Source: Meconema thalassinum (lineage: Eukaryota; Arthropoda; Insecta; Orthoptera; Tettigoniidae). From it: a stretch of 64,000 bases of DNA. Position 1 is the first letter of the stretch. Each line of letters opens with the position of its first letter. A program made the translations under genes and the position numbers. Shown one piece after another: positions 11,640-24,043 of this stretch. The stretch lies in assembly GCA_946902985.2 (NCBI GenBank), contig OX336392.1, positions 465,150,693 to 465,214,692 of the forward strand. The letters run 5' to 3'. The notes beneath the pieces are model-generated. The model worked only from the letters and a program-made list of their open reading frames with translations. It had not been told where the DNA came from and did no database searches.

Positions 11640-12328
11640 AAAGCTCCCAAAATAAAAGTATTTCTTGAAATTTGTAGGGAGACAGGAAGAAATGCCAAAA
11701 CTACCGGGGAATTACACTGATGTGCCACTGTGCTACGATATATGAAAAGGTATTTGAGAAACGGATACGTAAGGTAACGGAACAGCAACTGAGGGAGGAG
11801 CAATATGCATTCAGGCAGAGTAGGTCCACTACTGACCTCATATTGGGAGTGAGACAGTTACAGGAGCGCTACTACAAGTATGGGGAAGATTTGGTATTTG
11901 GCCTTTATGGACATTGAGAAGGCATACGATAGTGTCGTAAGCGATGAGAGCCAAAGCAATAACGGAAGAAATAGTGATGCGAGTTATGTATGAGTGAAGT
12001 AGAAGCTGTGTGAAAGTCGGTATGGAAAGAACACAATGGTTTGAGTTGACGAATGGTCTAATGCAAAGGAGTGCCCTCTCGCCCTTGCTCTTTGAAAAGT
12101 GATGGAGGAAGTGATACAAAAGGTAGCACAGTATATTGGGGAGGAAGAAATGAAGGCAATGGTGTTTGCAGATGACTTTATGATCTGAGGAAACAAGGAG
12201 AGGGATGTACAGGAGCAACTCAATGCAAGGGATGAAGTAGTGTCATCCTATGGAATGACGTTGTCTACGCAAATGAGTGGAGTGGTGATAACAACTCGTG
12301 AGAAGGACAGAGTATAATGTCGCATATA
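11640..12328 (+). pseudogene. RTE-like LINE reverse transcriptase remnant, first part
   Basis: The plus strand encodes GDRKKCQNYRGITLMC near 11688, YEKVFEKRIRK, EEQYAFRQSRSTTDLI near 11800, and LAFMDIEKAYDSV near 11900 after a one-base frame change. SALSPLLF falls near 12075 and AMVFADDFMI near 12160. These are RT fingers and palm motifs, with FADD as the catalytic box, in the style of RTE-type LINEs. There are in-frame stops and shifts, so the gene is dead. It is split at a TA dinucleotide by a Tc1 transposon and resumes at 14007. Confidence 0.75.
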
Positions 12329-14004
12329 CACTGACCGGCAAAAAAAAAAAAGTGGAACAGTTAAAAATGTAATGTAAAAAGTATAAAATTAGCCATGAAA
12401 AATATGTAATCACATTTTAAAAGCTTTTCACGCATTAGAACACACTTCTGAAACATCCGTGAATAGAAATTGATAATATGACATTTCTTAGGGTGGTTTA
12501 TTACCACCAATTACCCCCAATCTTCGATGAGCCTATGTTAATGGTTTTATGGCGGGAAGCGCACTGTAAGCGTTTAAGGTTTATGAGTGTTGCCGCTCGC
12601 TTATTGTTGTTCTAGGGATAACAACTGGCATTTGTTGAACACCTGGGAACCATTGCCATGCATTTTAGTAGGTTATCCATGTGCAGTTCACACTAAAATA
12701 TGCCTCTTAGCCGTGAAGGAGCTGCACAAGCAGTTGCATTGGTGGAGGATGGCTGCAGCTTCCGTTATGTTGCCGAGGTCATTGGATCATCTCTCGGTAG
12801 CATTCACCGTGCAGTGCAACGTTACAGAGAGCTCCAAACATACGACAGGAGACGAGGGTCAGGCCGTAGAAGAAGCACAAGTGCCAGGGATGACAGATTT
12901 CTCACCCTGCACGTTCTGCATGATCACCATACCACAGCAGTCCAGGCACGAAATCAACTGGAAAATGTCAGAAATGTGCGAGTGAGCAAACAGTAAGAAG
13001 AAGATTTGAAGAAGCTCATCCTCCGTCCAGGAGACCTGCACATGGACCCGCACTCGAACGACATCACAGAGAGGCGCGTCTTCGCTTCGCAAGGTAGCAT
13101 CTGGGATGGACCCACGATCAGTGGGCCTCTGTTCTCTTCACTGACGAGAGCGGCTTTAACCTTAGATCTCCTGATGGAAGATAAAGAGTGTGGAGAAGGC
13201 GCGGGGATAGGTACAGCTTTGTTGCTTTCTCCTCCTGGACTCCATTTGGAGGTGGCTCGGTTATGGTGTGGGGTGGCATCAACGTTATGGCCCGCACTGA
13301 GTTGGTGTGCATCGATCACGGGACGCTCAATTCCCAAAGGTACATCGAAGAGATCCTGATGAACCCTGTGATGCCCTTTGCGCCTTTCGTTGGTCAGAAT
13401 TTCATGCTGATGCAGGATAATGCCCTCATACTGCTCGCTGAGTTGTATAATGCCTGCAGGAAGTGGGGATTCAAACCCTGGACTGGCCAGCTCGTAGTCC
13501 TGACATGAACCCGATCGAACATGTATGGGATATGCTTGGAAGGAACATCAGACAGCGTGACCACACCACCTTGGCACAACTGAGAACATCGCTGCTGGAG
13601 GAATGGGATCGCATCACGGCAGATGCCATTCGACGAGTTGTGAACAGTATGCCTGAGTGTTTACAAGCTGTCATGGACGCTAAGGGTGGAAACACTCGTT
13701 TTTAGTGACCAGTGTTCCCGTGCAGTGCAGTGCAAAAATTAACACCGTTTTGCTTGCCAATATATTTGATAAAAACCAGCCCAAAAGAACATTACTAAAA
13801 AATAAAATAATATGTTAAATTCGTGAAATGTAACGAAATTTGTGAGTTAAAGCGTGTTGTAAAACATGTTTCGGTATTTTCTGTAGCCAACCATCTAACA
13901 TTTGCATGAATAATGCAAATATTGGAAAACCTATACATTATAGTGGAATAAATTGAGAAATTACATAAAAAATTGAAGTGTTCCACTTTTTTTGCCGGTC
14001 AGTG
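12329..14004 (+). mobile_element. Tc1-type DNA transposon with TA target duplication
   Basis: Inverted ends start CACTGACCGGC, continue with an A run, then GTGGAACA. The right end at 13979-14004 is the exact reverse complement except for a shorter run (7 versus 12). TA flanks both ends at 12327-12328 and 14005-14006, the hallmark of Tc1/mariner insertion. Length is 1676 bp. The interior is a broken transposase gene. It inserted into the palm of an RTE-like RT, so it is younger than that LINE. Confidence 0.93.
12700..13705 (+). pseudogene. Tc1-type transposase, frame-broken
   Basis: The first part (12700-12996) starts MPLSREGAAQAVALVEDG and has helix-turn-helix character, with GSSLGSIHRAVQRY and the basic hook GRRRSTSARDDRF. 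The catalytic part is spread over several frames. The first Asp is in LFTDESGFNLRSPDGR (codon 13143-13145), followed by a stop soon after. The second Asp is in MQDNA (13416-13418), and the Glu is in SPDMNPIEHVWDMLGR (13517-13519). The spacing between the last two is about 33-34 residues after allowing for small deletions, consistent with the DD34E triad of Tc1. At least three frame breaks mean no active enzyme. Confidence 0.9.
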
Positions 14005-14006
14005 TA

Positions 14007-14177
14007 GTTAGGCGGAGAGCAGAGCTACAAAAGTATCGGGGAAGTGTCATTGAAGAAAATAGGGGAAAAGCCTTGGAATTAAATGAAAGAGGAAGGTGTG
14101 TTGATGGATTCTTCAAAAGTGCTAGAGCCCTCATATGGAGCAAGGATGTGCCAAAGAAATGTAAAGGGTCATGTACA
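14007..14177 (+). pseudogene. RTE-like LINE remnant, second part
   Basis: After the Tc1 element the same plus-strand frame style continues as RRRAELQKYRGSVIEENRG and FFKSARALIWSKDVPKKCK. The last word resembles the conserved post-RT segment of RTE-type proteins. An S-form tail cuts it at 14178. Confidence 0.65.
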
Positions 14178-14336
14178 ATGATGATGATGATAATTGTTGT
14201 TTTAAGGAGCCGAACATCTAGGTTATCGGCCCCTGATGGTTTGGGTGATCGTGAAGATGAATATGAAATGCAAACTTAAAACTAAAGCTAACTAATAACC
14301 TACTAGAAGAAGAAATGGAAAACTACAGGAGAATAA
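14178..14336 (-). mobile_element. S-form fragment, 3' 159 bp
   Basis: Triplet tail, hairpin with some arm mutations (AAGGAGCCGAACATC) and the first S-specific 80 bp. It stops at GGAGAATA, where a V-form tail begins directly. No S-form continues on the far side of that V-form. Confidence 0.8.
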
Positions 14337-15836
14337 TGATGATGATGATAATTGTTGTTTTAAGGGGCCTAACATCGAGGTTATCGGCCCCTAATGATCT
14401 GGGTGATAGCGAAAATGATAATGAAATGGAAACCAGAACAAAATTATCTCAGACGGAAAATACGTACAAAAAGGAACTCAGATGGAAACAACTCACAATA
14501 TGGTCTTACAAAGGGGAATTTAGAACGAAAAGTTGCAAAAAAAGAATAGATTGAAAAAAGACCCACAAGACGTAAGCGAGATTCAAAATACGTACAAAAT
14601 GCAATGTAGCGTCGAAATACTAACAAAATATAAACTGAAATTCAAAATACTTACAAAATGCAAATGAGATCGAAAAGACGTACAAAATGCAATTGAGGTT
14701 CAAAATACTTACAAATTGCAATTGAAATTGAAAATACACAATGCAATTCAGATTGAAATATCCCGGTTCCAATCCAAATTATTCACAAAGCGCATTTGAA
14801 ATTCAAAATACTTACAAAATGCAATTGAAATTGAAAATGCTTACAAAATGTACGGTAGATTCAAACGACTCATGTGGATTGACAATACTTACAAAATGCA
14901 ATTTAGATTGAAAATACTTGACAAAATGTAATTTGGATTCATGATACCCACAAAATGCAATTGAGAATCAAAATATGTGCAAAATGCCCACCAAACAAAA
15001 TGCAATTTAGATTCAAAATTCGTGCGAAATGCGGTTTTGGTTGAAAATACTTACAAAATGCAATTGAAATTCAAAATACTCACTAAAAGGCCCGTCTACC
15101 TGCATTGAAAGACTTACTAAAAAGCAATTTAGATTGTCAATCTTTACAAAATGCAATTGAGGTTGAAAACAATCGCGAGATGTAATTTAGATAGAAAAAA
15201 CATACAAAAAGCAACGAAGAATAAAAATGCCTTAAAAATCGCTAGAAGGGAATTTAGACACACGGTGAACCAAGTAACAAAAACAGTGCGGGAATCTTAA
15301 AGAGAAAAGTAAATATAAGGTAAAGAGGGGTGGAGAGGAGAGGAGAGGAGAGGGGAGAGAGGAGAGGGGAGAGAGGAGAAGGTCCGCCCCAAAGGGAAGG
15401 GACGAAAGGGGAAAACGAACCCAGCTCAGGAATCCCTCGGGGTCGCCAACTCCCGAACTCACCAGCCGTGAGCCCCTGAGGGTGTAGCATTATCTAGGGT
15501 GCACCAAAAGTGGTGTGGCTACATACACCCGGCCTCCTTGAGGGCCTTGAGCAGAAGGTATGAGATAACATGACAGTAAAAAGAAGGCTGACCCCTCGCA
15601 GAAGGAGGGAATCAGAAAAAATGAGACAAGGGCCAATTAAGGCGGGAAAGTGAAAGACTCCCTATGCCACGGATATCCTAATACCGTCGGGGTCGGAAGA
15701 GAACAAGAGTTGACCAAGTGAGGTCGACAGGAAAGAAGACAGAGAGGAGCCCGGCACAAGTAAGTGGAAGCAATGCCGGACTCAGCTGGGGCCCAGTGGT
15801 TGCCAACCCACATCCCCTAGATGTGAGACCCTGGGG
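14337..15836 (-). mobile_element. V-form element, near full length
   Basis: Tail and hairpin at about 14337-14392, VNTR tract to about 15230, a GA-rich stretch of GGAGAGGA repeats at 15330-15380, and the shared body to a GAGACCCTGGGGG head. The element joins head-to-tail with the S-form fragment before it. A weak outer match (AAGGGTCATGTAC at 14166 against AAGGGTATGTAAAT at 15844) could be a decayed target duplication for the pair. Confidence 0.85.
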
Positions 15837-15837
15837 G

Positions 15838-18800
15838 CGCTCAAGGGTATGTAAATATTGTTAGTGATAATGAGTGCGTAGAGAAAACAGGAAAGTGAAA
15901 ACAAACGTCACTTATTGCAAAATTGAACAGTAAAACACTTAGTATGGAGGGAGTACACAAATTCTAAAGGTTTTCAGAAAGAACCATGCCTTGTGGTGTA
16001 TTCTGTGGAATACACGGTAAGACAGAATAAGCTTTTGCTTCTCTTTGCTTTAGTTCATCCCTTCCTTTTTTCGCAAACACCAACAGTGATCTCCTGATTT
16101 CTCTTTGTCGGTATATGTTTCTTACACTACTTGTAAGTCTGTTCTAGATATATATCTTCCATGACCCACCTAGCGTCATCTAGCAGCGAATCTCTGAAGT
16201 TCCCCAATTATTTCATGCACAAGAGGACTTCCTTACCAATCTAGCCACCAGATCTCGTCGCTATCGCCAGATATCATCTCCGTGATCAAGAGAACTTCGT
16301 CTACTTTTTCACCCACCAGGCTGCGCTAGTGACGCCTGCTATCAACTCTTTGAAGACCAATTCATCAAGAAAATTTATTTCTGTTATGTTGGCTATTCTT
16401 ATATGTATTCCTTTTGTCTCCTACCCCCACCTTTTTCCTATCCTTGGTCTCTCCGCGCTCCGTTGAGCTGGCCTCACTTGTGCGTCTGAAGTCAAACCAG
16501 TCAGTTGGAGCTTAACTAAAGCTCGCCTCCTCTACTCTAGAGGCAAACTTTTAAATTCGACGACATGTTCGAGTTTTAGAATCAACCGTCAACAGCAACA
16601 TCGCCTTCTTCATGAAGCAAAGATAAGTACCGACTTCATGTTTTAACCACATTCTCATCGCTTTTAAAAGGCTCAATGCTTTTATTTGGATTTTATAGAC
16701 AGTGAAAATTGCCATATGTGACAAAATAACTGTTTCTAGAGCTTCTTGATCAAACTCGAACTATCAAGACTAACTTTCAAAATGAAAGATTTTCTGAGAT
16801 GCTATCTCACATCGAGGGATATTTCTAAAATACACACTGTCTATATAATCTAGTTTTCCGCCGAGGGATTCTCTACCCAATTTAAACAACTCATCATTGC
16901 TCTGGAACCTTCCAGAACCTGCACTCTATCTACCAGTTATACTGTCATGTACTTTCCACTCACACATGTGAATACTTTTTCAAACTAAGGTATGTTCGTT
17001 ATGAACTCCTAATCAATATCTACTTTTTCTTCCTCCGTTGGGATTTTTCTGGTGCATTCAACTATAACCTACAAGTTTTTCAAGCAATAGACTCTCGCAA
17101 ATCTAGTGTAACTAGTTATTTTCCCCCATCGCAATAACTTTCTTTGCCATAAACTTTTTGTGCTACTACAGTGAACTTTTCAACTATATCAACAGACTAT
17201 AGTGATAACAGTGCCTGTTCAACTTTTTCATCCGCGTCGCGCTCGTCCGAGTACAATAAATACGGCCATGAACACTCTTCCACAATCCCATTTGATCTTT
17301 CCCAAACCCTTTACTAACAAACTAGAATAATAAAATTGTTACTTTAGGTCTTTGCCCTCCCTTACTTGTTCCACGTACAACGAATTAATGTCTGTAAAAC
17401 TTCGTGTCTAGTACACGCCTTAAAGTATATTGTTTCTCCCTTCTAATGAGGGAATCCAATTCTTTCTACTCAAAAGTGAGTTATCTCTAGGTTTCACGAA
17501 AGGGAAATTTGCCCTATTTTTCTCGTGATCCCTACCCACATAGAGTTCTAGAAACTTCATTTCAATTTTTCTCTTCAGGTTTCACAATAAGTGACCTGCC
17601 CTATTTGTATAATCGCCAAATGTAGCTCTGTATTAATACAAGAAGTTATATAAACTTCTATTTCATTTCTTCCTGTTTCTTTTGTTGTTACTTTCGAAGT
17701 TGTTATTTGTTCATATTTCTAAGATACCTATCTAGAAATCCTTAAAGTACACACCCTGTACTTCATTTATTGTTTAACTTTCATTACGTCAATCATCTTA
17801 AAATTTTCTATTTATTAATCTTAGCTATTTCAAAATCTTACGAAAATTTTAGTACGTATAAAAGGTTTAAAATCAAAAGAATTGTCAATTGCCTGGCGCA
17901 AGCTTTAGATGTTTGAGGAGGTCTGCGACCCCAATTGTTTACAAAATCAAAATTATATATTTGTTACATAAACTACTTCTTCTTACATTGTTAAATAAAT
18001 TAAGATTTGTTCTTTTGATTTATCATTTCTCAAACATAACGGTTAGGCAAGATCCTGTCTTCCCTGACTCTTCCTAGGTTTATGCCCTCTTTAATAAAAA
18101 TAAATGCATTGATAGGGTTTTCACTACTTGTTGCATTTGAGCAAGAACTCGTAGTTATTAACTTATTAAAGTCTCTTTTAGCTTTGATAGCTAATTCTAG
18201 TTGGCCAGTAAGGCAAGCATAGCTCGCTACGCCAGCTTCCTGCTTGTGGAGATTCTCTCAACCACTTATGGTTGGTTTTCCAAAATTTAAGTGTTTCTCA
18301 TTGTCTAAACTTTTAGTCGGCGCCTTGCTGGGTAAAAGCTTAGTCATTTCTAAATGCAACTATTGGTACTCTTACCAAAATTATTCCCAAGGGTATAATT
18401 GCTTTATTCCTATCATTCTTGGAAGCATTCGGTCGCTCTTTAGAAATTCTACAATTTCAAGAACTAATATATAAAGGCTGATTCAAATTATTTGTATTCT
18501 TCAAAATACTTGTTTAGAAACAAACTCCTTTGAACAGTTACACAATAAATCTGTTACTCTTTGTCTTGCCAGACCACCACCCTTCCCCATAGTAGGTATA
18601 TTTATGCTTGAGAGGGAATACGCTATAGCAGCTTTCTTGCGAATAGCCCAAGTTCCAGCTGCGTTTCCTGTTAGCTTCGCCCAGGTCCCTATCCACATTA
18701 GGTATCGGAAAGTGGATTTGCATTGGCAGCTGCCTTTGAGTATACCTAAAGTTAAAATTATAACTTCTGTTAGACTCTCGTCCTATTTCTCCAGTCCTAA

Positions 18801-19975
18801 ACCCACTTCTTTTTCTTCATCATCTTCCATTGGGGGTTAGGTTATTCCCAAGCTAATAATCTACCCACCTTGGACGAGAGTGTACTAAAGCTGTTAGATG
18901 TCATTTATTCTCAGAGAATAATAGGAAACAGATTTTCGAATCGTATTGGCAGCTGGGTTCCCATAAACAGCACCGTGATTTTTCGTTGTCTGACGTCCAG
19001 CAGAATGCCATTGAACGGCGTCGTAAGAAAACCAGTCAGATAGGAAGCAAATTACTACGCTCTTTTCCTACCACTAGGGGAACATAAGCATAGAGTACGT
19101 AGAAGATTTATTATTGCTACCCTTGGGATCATTAACAAACTTGTGCGTTACACAGAAGATCATAAGACTGGCATAGACATCAAAATCTGATTATCGTGTA
19201 AAGCATCCACCGACAAATAAGACTCCTAATTCTGTTAAATTGATACTGAAAATTTCATTGATAGATTGCCTGCTGTCCTTTCTCATACTGCAGGTCAAAA
19301 ACTACTAGGAATTACTTGGCTGATGAACTGAGAAAGATTAGCTTTGTGTATAGGCTCTATAAGAAAGACTGTTGAAACAAAACTGCAGTCTCAGAGAAGG
19401 TTTTTAGGTCGATTTTTACGACATGCCATGTAGGGTTCTATAACGCCCATGAAAGATACGTGCAAATTTTGTGAAAGAACAAACACATGTCTGCTGCAGA
19501 AGATACGCACAAGATTACGGAACAAGAGAGAGAGAAAGAAGCTTCCCTGTTAGCTTTCAAAGCAGATCAGCTGTTAAGTAAAACGCACTCAGAATACCTA
19601 TGTACAAGCTTTGTGCACTGATCTACCACACAACAACAATTAAATTCACATCAATAACATATTCAACCATTCGTAATTTCACTGAATGTTCATATTCCAA
19701 ATGTTGGAATAGTTATCACTACTTATATATCTAACAACAAATTTATACAAACTATTTACATTCATCCGGTCGAAGTCTCGATCATTAATTATCATCGTTA
19801 TAATTATCTGGTATCATGCTCATAATGCATATAAAAACCATTCAATGTCACGACATAGCTGTTATTCAATCAGCTTTCTACTCAAATCATTATATTCCAC
19901 TCAGCTAAAATCAGCTGTTCCAGTTAAATTATTATATTCACCATCAAATCATTTAAATTATTATCAGACTAATTG
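15838..19975. other. Unassigned AT-rich sequence with pyrimidine-rich plus strand
   Basis: About 4.1 kb without a recognisable gene or member of the S, V or LINE families. From about 16050 to 18500 the plus strand is visibly rich in C and T and poor in G. Short frames such as those near 17889-18474 and 18501-18840 carry no family motif. A stretch near 19380-19560 gives a basic peptide with two Cys pairs (CKFCERTNTC), too decayed to name. Confidence 0.4.
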
Positions 19976-20083
19976 TCAGCTCATTTAATTTATTATATTA
20001 ATTATCAGCTCATTTAATTTATTATTTTATTAATTATCAGATCAGATCATTTAATTTATTATTTTATTAACTATCATTTAATT
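19976..20083. repeat. Short AT-rich tandem repeat
   Basis: About three diverged copies of a unit near 33-40 bp built on TCATTTAATTTATTATTTTA and ATTATCAG. The tRNA-derived SINE inserted at its right edge, and the duplicated target is part of the repeat. Confidence 0.6.
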
Positions 20084-20413
20084 GAAGCCTCCGTGGCTTA
20101 GGCGGCAGCACGCCGGTTTCTCACCGCTGGGTCCATGGTTCAAATCCCGGTCACTCCATGTGAGATCTGTGCTGGACAAAACGGAGGCAGACAGGTTTTT
20201 CTCCGGCTACTCCGGTTTTCCCCGTCAAAATTTCTTTCCAGCAACACTCTCCATTATCATTTCATTTCATCTGTCATTTATTTAATCATTGGCCCGGAGG
20301 AGTGCGTCAGGCCTCGGCAGCCGGCACAGTTCATATCCTCGCCGCTAGATAGGGGCTTTATTCATTCCATTCCTGACCCGGTTGGAGACTGGAAGCAGGC
20401 TGTGGATTTTTTC
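20084..20413 (+). mobile_element. tRNA-derived SINE
   Basis: The 330-bp element starts GAAGCCTCCGTGGCTTAGG. A pol III A-box-like word (GTGGCTTAGGCGG, 20093-20105) and B box (GGTTCAAATCCC, 20137-20148) have tRNA-like spacing. A 3' body follows with the word CCTCGCCGCTAGATAGGGGC. It is flanked by the 14-bp repeat ACTATCATTTAATT at 20070-20083 and 20414-20427. It is internally promoted and non-coding, and needs a LINE for movement. Which LINE it uses is not visible, since it lacks the S/V hairpin. Confidence 0.9.
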
Positions 20414-20427
20414 ACTATCATTTAATT

Positions 20428-20687
20428 TATTTAAATTACAGATTGGAATTCAACAAATTATTATTAGAGAAACTTGGATTACTTCTAGAAAATATTTAAG
20501 ATTGGTTAAATAAAGTTGTCATCAAAATCTATCACTTCAGCGAAATTATATTGCCAGATTAAATCACACATGTTACATGTCATAATAGACGTTTACTACA
20601 CTCGATTGCCATGCCAAAAATTCATTGCCTCCACTACACCACATTGGACATTATCAACCACAAATTACCTCTTGATTCAAAAAGGAA
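20428..20687. other. Unassigned short spacer
   Basis: AT-rich sequence between two SINEs with no supported feature. Confidence 0.4.
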
Positions 20688-20882
20688 GGAAGATTGTAGT
20701 TTTACGTGACCGTCAATCTTGTGATTATGAGCCACGGGACCTCCTTTTTACGTGGAATCCGAACCACAAGACATGGCATTTCACTTCGAAAATCTCACAT
20801 GCCTTGACCGGGAATCGAACCCGGACCGCCTTGGTGAGAGGCATACAGCTAGACCGCTGAGCCACCACGCCCCCCCCCCCCA
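20688..20882 (-). mobile_element. tRNA-headed SINE, second family
   Basis: On the minus strand the sequence reads GGCGTGGTGGCTCAGCGGTC (A-box region, about 20852-20869) and then GGTTCGATTCCC (B box, 20810-20821), followed by a non-tRNA body to about 20688. The 5' end abuts a run of about 14 C on the plus strand. I saw no clear target duplication. The B box is a perfect match to the tRNA consensus. The body argues against a working tRNA gene. Confidence 0.7.
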
Positions 20883-22607
20883 CCACTTGGTTCAAATACC
20901 ACATAAACCACTTCATCAAATATCACATTCGAACACTATCATTTCACCACATTTCACCACAAATATTCAGCGCACAGCATGAATTTCAAAATATAAGACT
21001 GGGTTCTACGACCTAGTCTGCATCATTAATATCAAAGTGGTAATATTACAAAACTTGGCAATAACACACAACGTTTGGCAAAAATATCTCAACCCAACGT
21101 ATTCAATAATCCACAAATTTATTATTAGACTGGCTTTAGATATTCATAAATTTGACCAATGATAACTCGGGTCACTATTATCGTGTTTAGACAACGTCTC
21201 AAATACCATGAAAAATTACTGAAGTAATTGTAATCCAATCCAAGTATAATCAACCTCAGAGTGCAAAATCTCTATAAAGATCATTGAAATTTATTTCAAA
21301 AGGACACCAACTGTGTCGTATTTAATAATAATCATCGTAGCTGTTCATAATCTGCCTGTGATAAATTCATAAAAAGGAAGAACTCGTCTTAAAAGAAACA
21401 ATCGCTCCCAAAATCCTTGTCAAAGGTTTAAATCAACTCATCAAAAATTATAACAGATATTAAATTACTGTACTCTTAAATAGAGCAATGCAACAGAAAA
21501 CTATTGGATCTACCACACAAGTATAACGAAATGTAATCCTGTTGACATTTATCTTTAAATTACTTAATGAAGATCAACTAATAAATGACCAGTAAATTAT
21601 TGCATGATTCGCTTACAGTCACCATTGCATTCGGATGATAAGATGATACGTATTACCTACGGATGGGAATAGCGCTTAACACCACACAATTGCTCAGAGC
21701 AAAAGGCCCCACCTTCGACGGCTCAGATGATTAGTCCCTAGACGACAGGTAAAGCGTTTAACACCACACAATTGCGTATAGCAACAGGCCCTGTATTGGC
21801 GGCTAATGAGTGAATGCACATGACTGGAATCAACAATTATTATACTGTCAGATAAAAGTGATACTGCTTCGCTAGAGCGAATTAAATTCCATAGCTCAAA
21901 ACAGATCCAACAAAACAAAAATCCCTGATAATTAATCCCACATACTCGCTAGTATGCGATAAGCTGTAAAAAATAACCGACTGCAGGTCTCGAGTCTCGA
22001 AATACTCGATAGAAAAAACTACTGTGCTCAGAATGCACTGTTACTCAAGAAAAAGCATGATCAAAAACCCTGCCTAATAACGTCGGTAAATAGCAAAGAT
22101 CGGTGAAATGCGTCTGCCATCTCACATGGAATCCACCATATCTTAGCGAATTCATCAGGATGAAATGTAGAAAATATCAAGCAATGTCTCAAATAACATT
22201 CCTAATGATATACAAGTGTGCCCAGGGTCATATCAAAATCATATCAGTAAATCCATAAACGCTCACATTACCTTTCAATATTCCAGGGGATTAAAAAATA
22301 TATATATTCCAAGATCAGCGATAATCCAAGTATTTACGATTGATTTCTCGAAAGATCGGCGAAATCTTCGTCCTGTGCCATTTGGAATGCATTTTCCCCA
22401 TTCTAATGCATGTCACGATGTAGTCATTCACCTTGGTAGGAATCGAACCACGTCACAATGTTCCACCATCCCGTTGTGCCTAGCCACACACCGTAATGTA
22501 GAAGATATCCACCACGGATATTGACTAATAATCCACCGAAATGTTCCACTCAAATGGGTACCCCATTCTGTCCTTGGTTATGTTACGCCACTGTTCCATG
22601 AGAAAAT
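20883..22607. other. Unassigned AT-rich sequence
   Basis: No credible gene. An imperfect direct repeat is visible: ACCACACAATTGC followed by GCAAAAGGCCC at about 21680-21710, and again at about 21762-21790. Confidence 0.4.
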
Positions 22608-23040
22608 TATGATGATGACGATTGTTGTTTTAAGGGGCCTAACATCGAGGTTATCGGCCCCTAATGAAATGAAATGGCGTGAAATCAAAGGATGTAGATA
22701 AAAATTCTCACTGCCATGGATGAAACGAAAATGGTGTTTATAAAACAAACAGTGATCCCCAAAAATTATGCTATGAGTAAAAAGAATAGAAGGCGGATGG
22801 TAAAGAAGGATAAAACAAATAAGGCATAGTGAACAACAGAATAGGTGAACACAAAAAAAAAAACAGATTTAACCTGAATGAAAAATCATAACTACACATT
22901 AAAACTTAAAAAAGTAACCACTCTCCCTCATGAACCGGATGACGAGGCCAGCTGACGGCCCGTCATCACAGAGAATAAGGGAGAGGGTATTAGGCAGTTT
23001 AAGAGTCCTTCGCATATCGGCCAGATCCACACACTCCAAG
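22608..23040 (-). mobile_element. LINE-A 3' fragment (A4)
   Basis: The fragment carries the LINE-A 3' end: triplet tail, hairpin (22634-22661), a 3' untranslated region of about 240 bp that parallels 36310-36553 and 44900-45145, and the last ~46 codons of ORF2. It is 5'-truncated or interrupted at 23040 by the tail of a V-form. Confidence 0.88.
22899..23040 (-). pseudogene. LINE-A ORF2, last 46 residues
   Basis: The frame reads ECVDLADMRRTLKLPNTLSL and ends RFMRESGYFFKF before the stop at 22899. It matches the C-terminus of the intact ORF2 at 45146, with a few substitutions (for example a Cys in place of Arg in the LILRDD word). Only the tail after the CCHC-like motif remains. Confidence 0.85.
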
Positions 23041-24043
23041 ATGATGATGATGATGATGATGATAGTTGTCTTAAGGGGCCTAACATCGAGGTTATCGGCC
23101 CCTAATGATCTGGGCGATAGCGAAAATGATAATGAAATGGAAACCAGAACAAAATTATCTGAGACGGAAAATACGTACAAAAAGGAACTCAGATGGAAAT
23201 AACTCACAATATGGTCTTACAAAAGGGAATTTAGAACGAAAAGTTGCACAAAAAGAATAGATTGAAAAAAGACCCACAAGACGTAGGCGAGAATCAAAAA
23301 CGTACAAAACGCAATGTAGCGTCGAAATACTTACAAAATGCAACTGAAATTCAAAATGCAAATGAGATCGAAAATACGTACAAAATGCAATTGAGGCTGA
23401 AAATACTTACAAAAGGCAATTGAAATTGAAAATACACAATGCAATTCAGATTGAAATAGGCCCTATCCCAGTTCCAATCCAAATTATTCACAAAGTGCAA
23501 TTGAAATTCAAAATACTTACAAAATGCAATTGAAATTGAAAATGCTTACAAAAGGTACGGTAGATTCAAAGGACTCATGTGGATTGACAATACTTACAAA
23601 ATGCAATTTAGATTGAAAATACTTGACAAAATGTAATTTAGATTCAAAATACCCACAAAATGCAATTGAGAATCAAAATATGTGCAAAATGCCCACCAAA
23701 CAAAATGCAATTTAGATTCAAAATTCGTGCGAAATGCGGTTTTGGTTGAAAATACTTACAAAATGCAATTGAAATTCAAAATACTCACTAAAAGGCCCGT
23801 CTACCTGCATTGAAAGACTTACTAAAAAGCAATTTAGATTGTCAATCTTTACAAAATGCAATTGAGGTTGAAAACAATCGCGAGATGTAATTTAGATCGA
23901 AAAAACTTACAAAATGCAACGTAGATCAAAAATGCCTTTAAAAATCGCTAAAAGGGAATTTAGATACACGGTGAACCAAGTAACAAAAACAGTGGGGGAA
24001 TCTTAAAGAGAAAAGGAAATATAAGGAAAAGGGAGAGGAGAGG
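23041..24043 (-). mobile_element. V-form V5, 3' segment
   Basis: Triplet tail, hairpin and VNTR tract, ending in the GA-rich stretch GAGAGGAGAGG where a second V-form is inserted. V5 continues at 26009. Confidence 0.82.

Noticed and set aside
20800..20870. True tRNA gene
   Set aside because: The A and B boxes are good, but the sequence continues into a non-tRNA body and I could not form a convincing acceptor stem.
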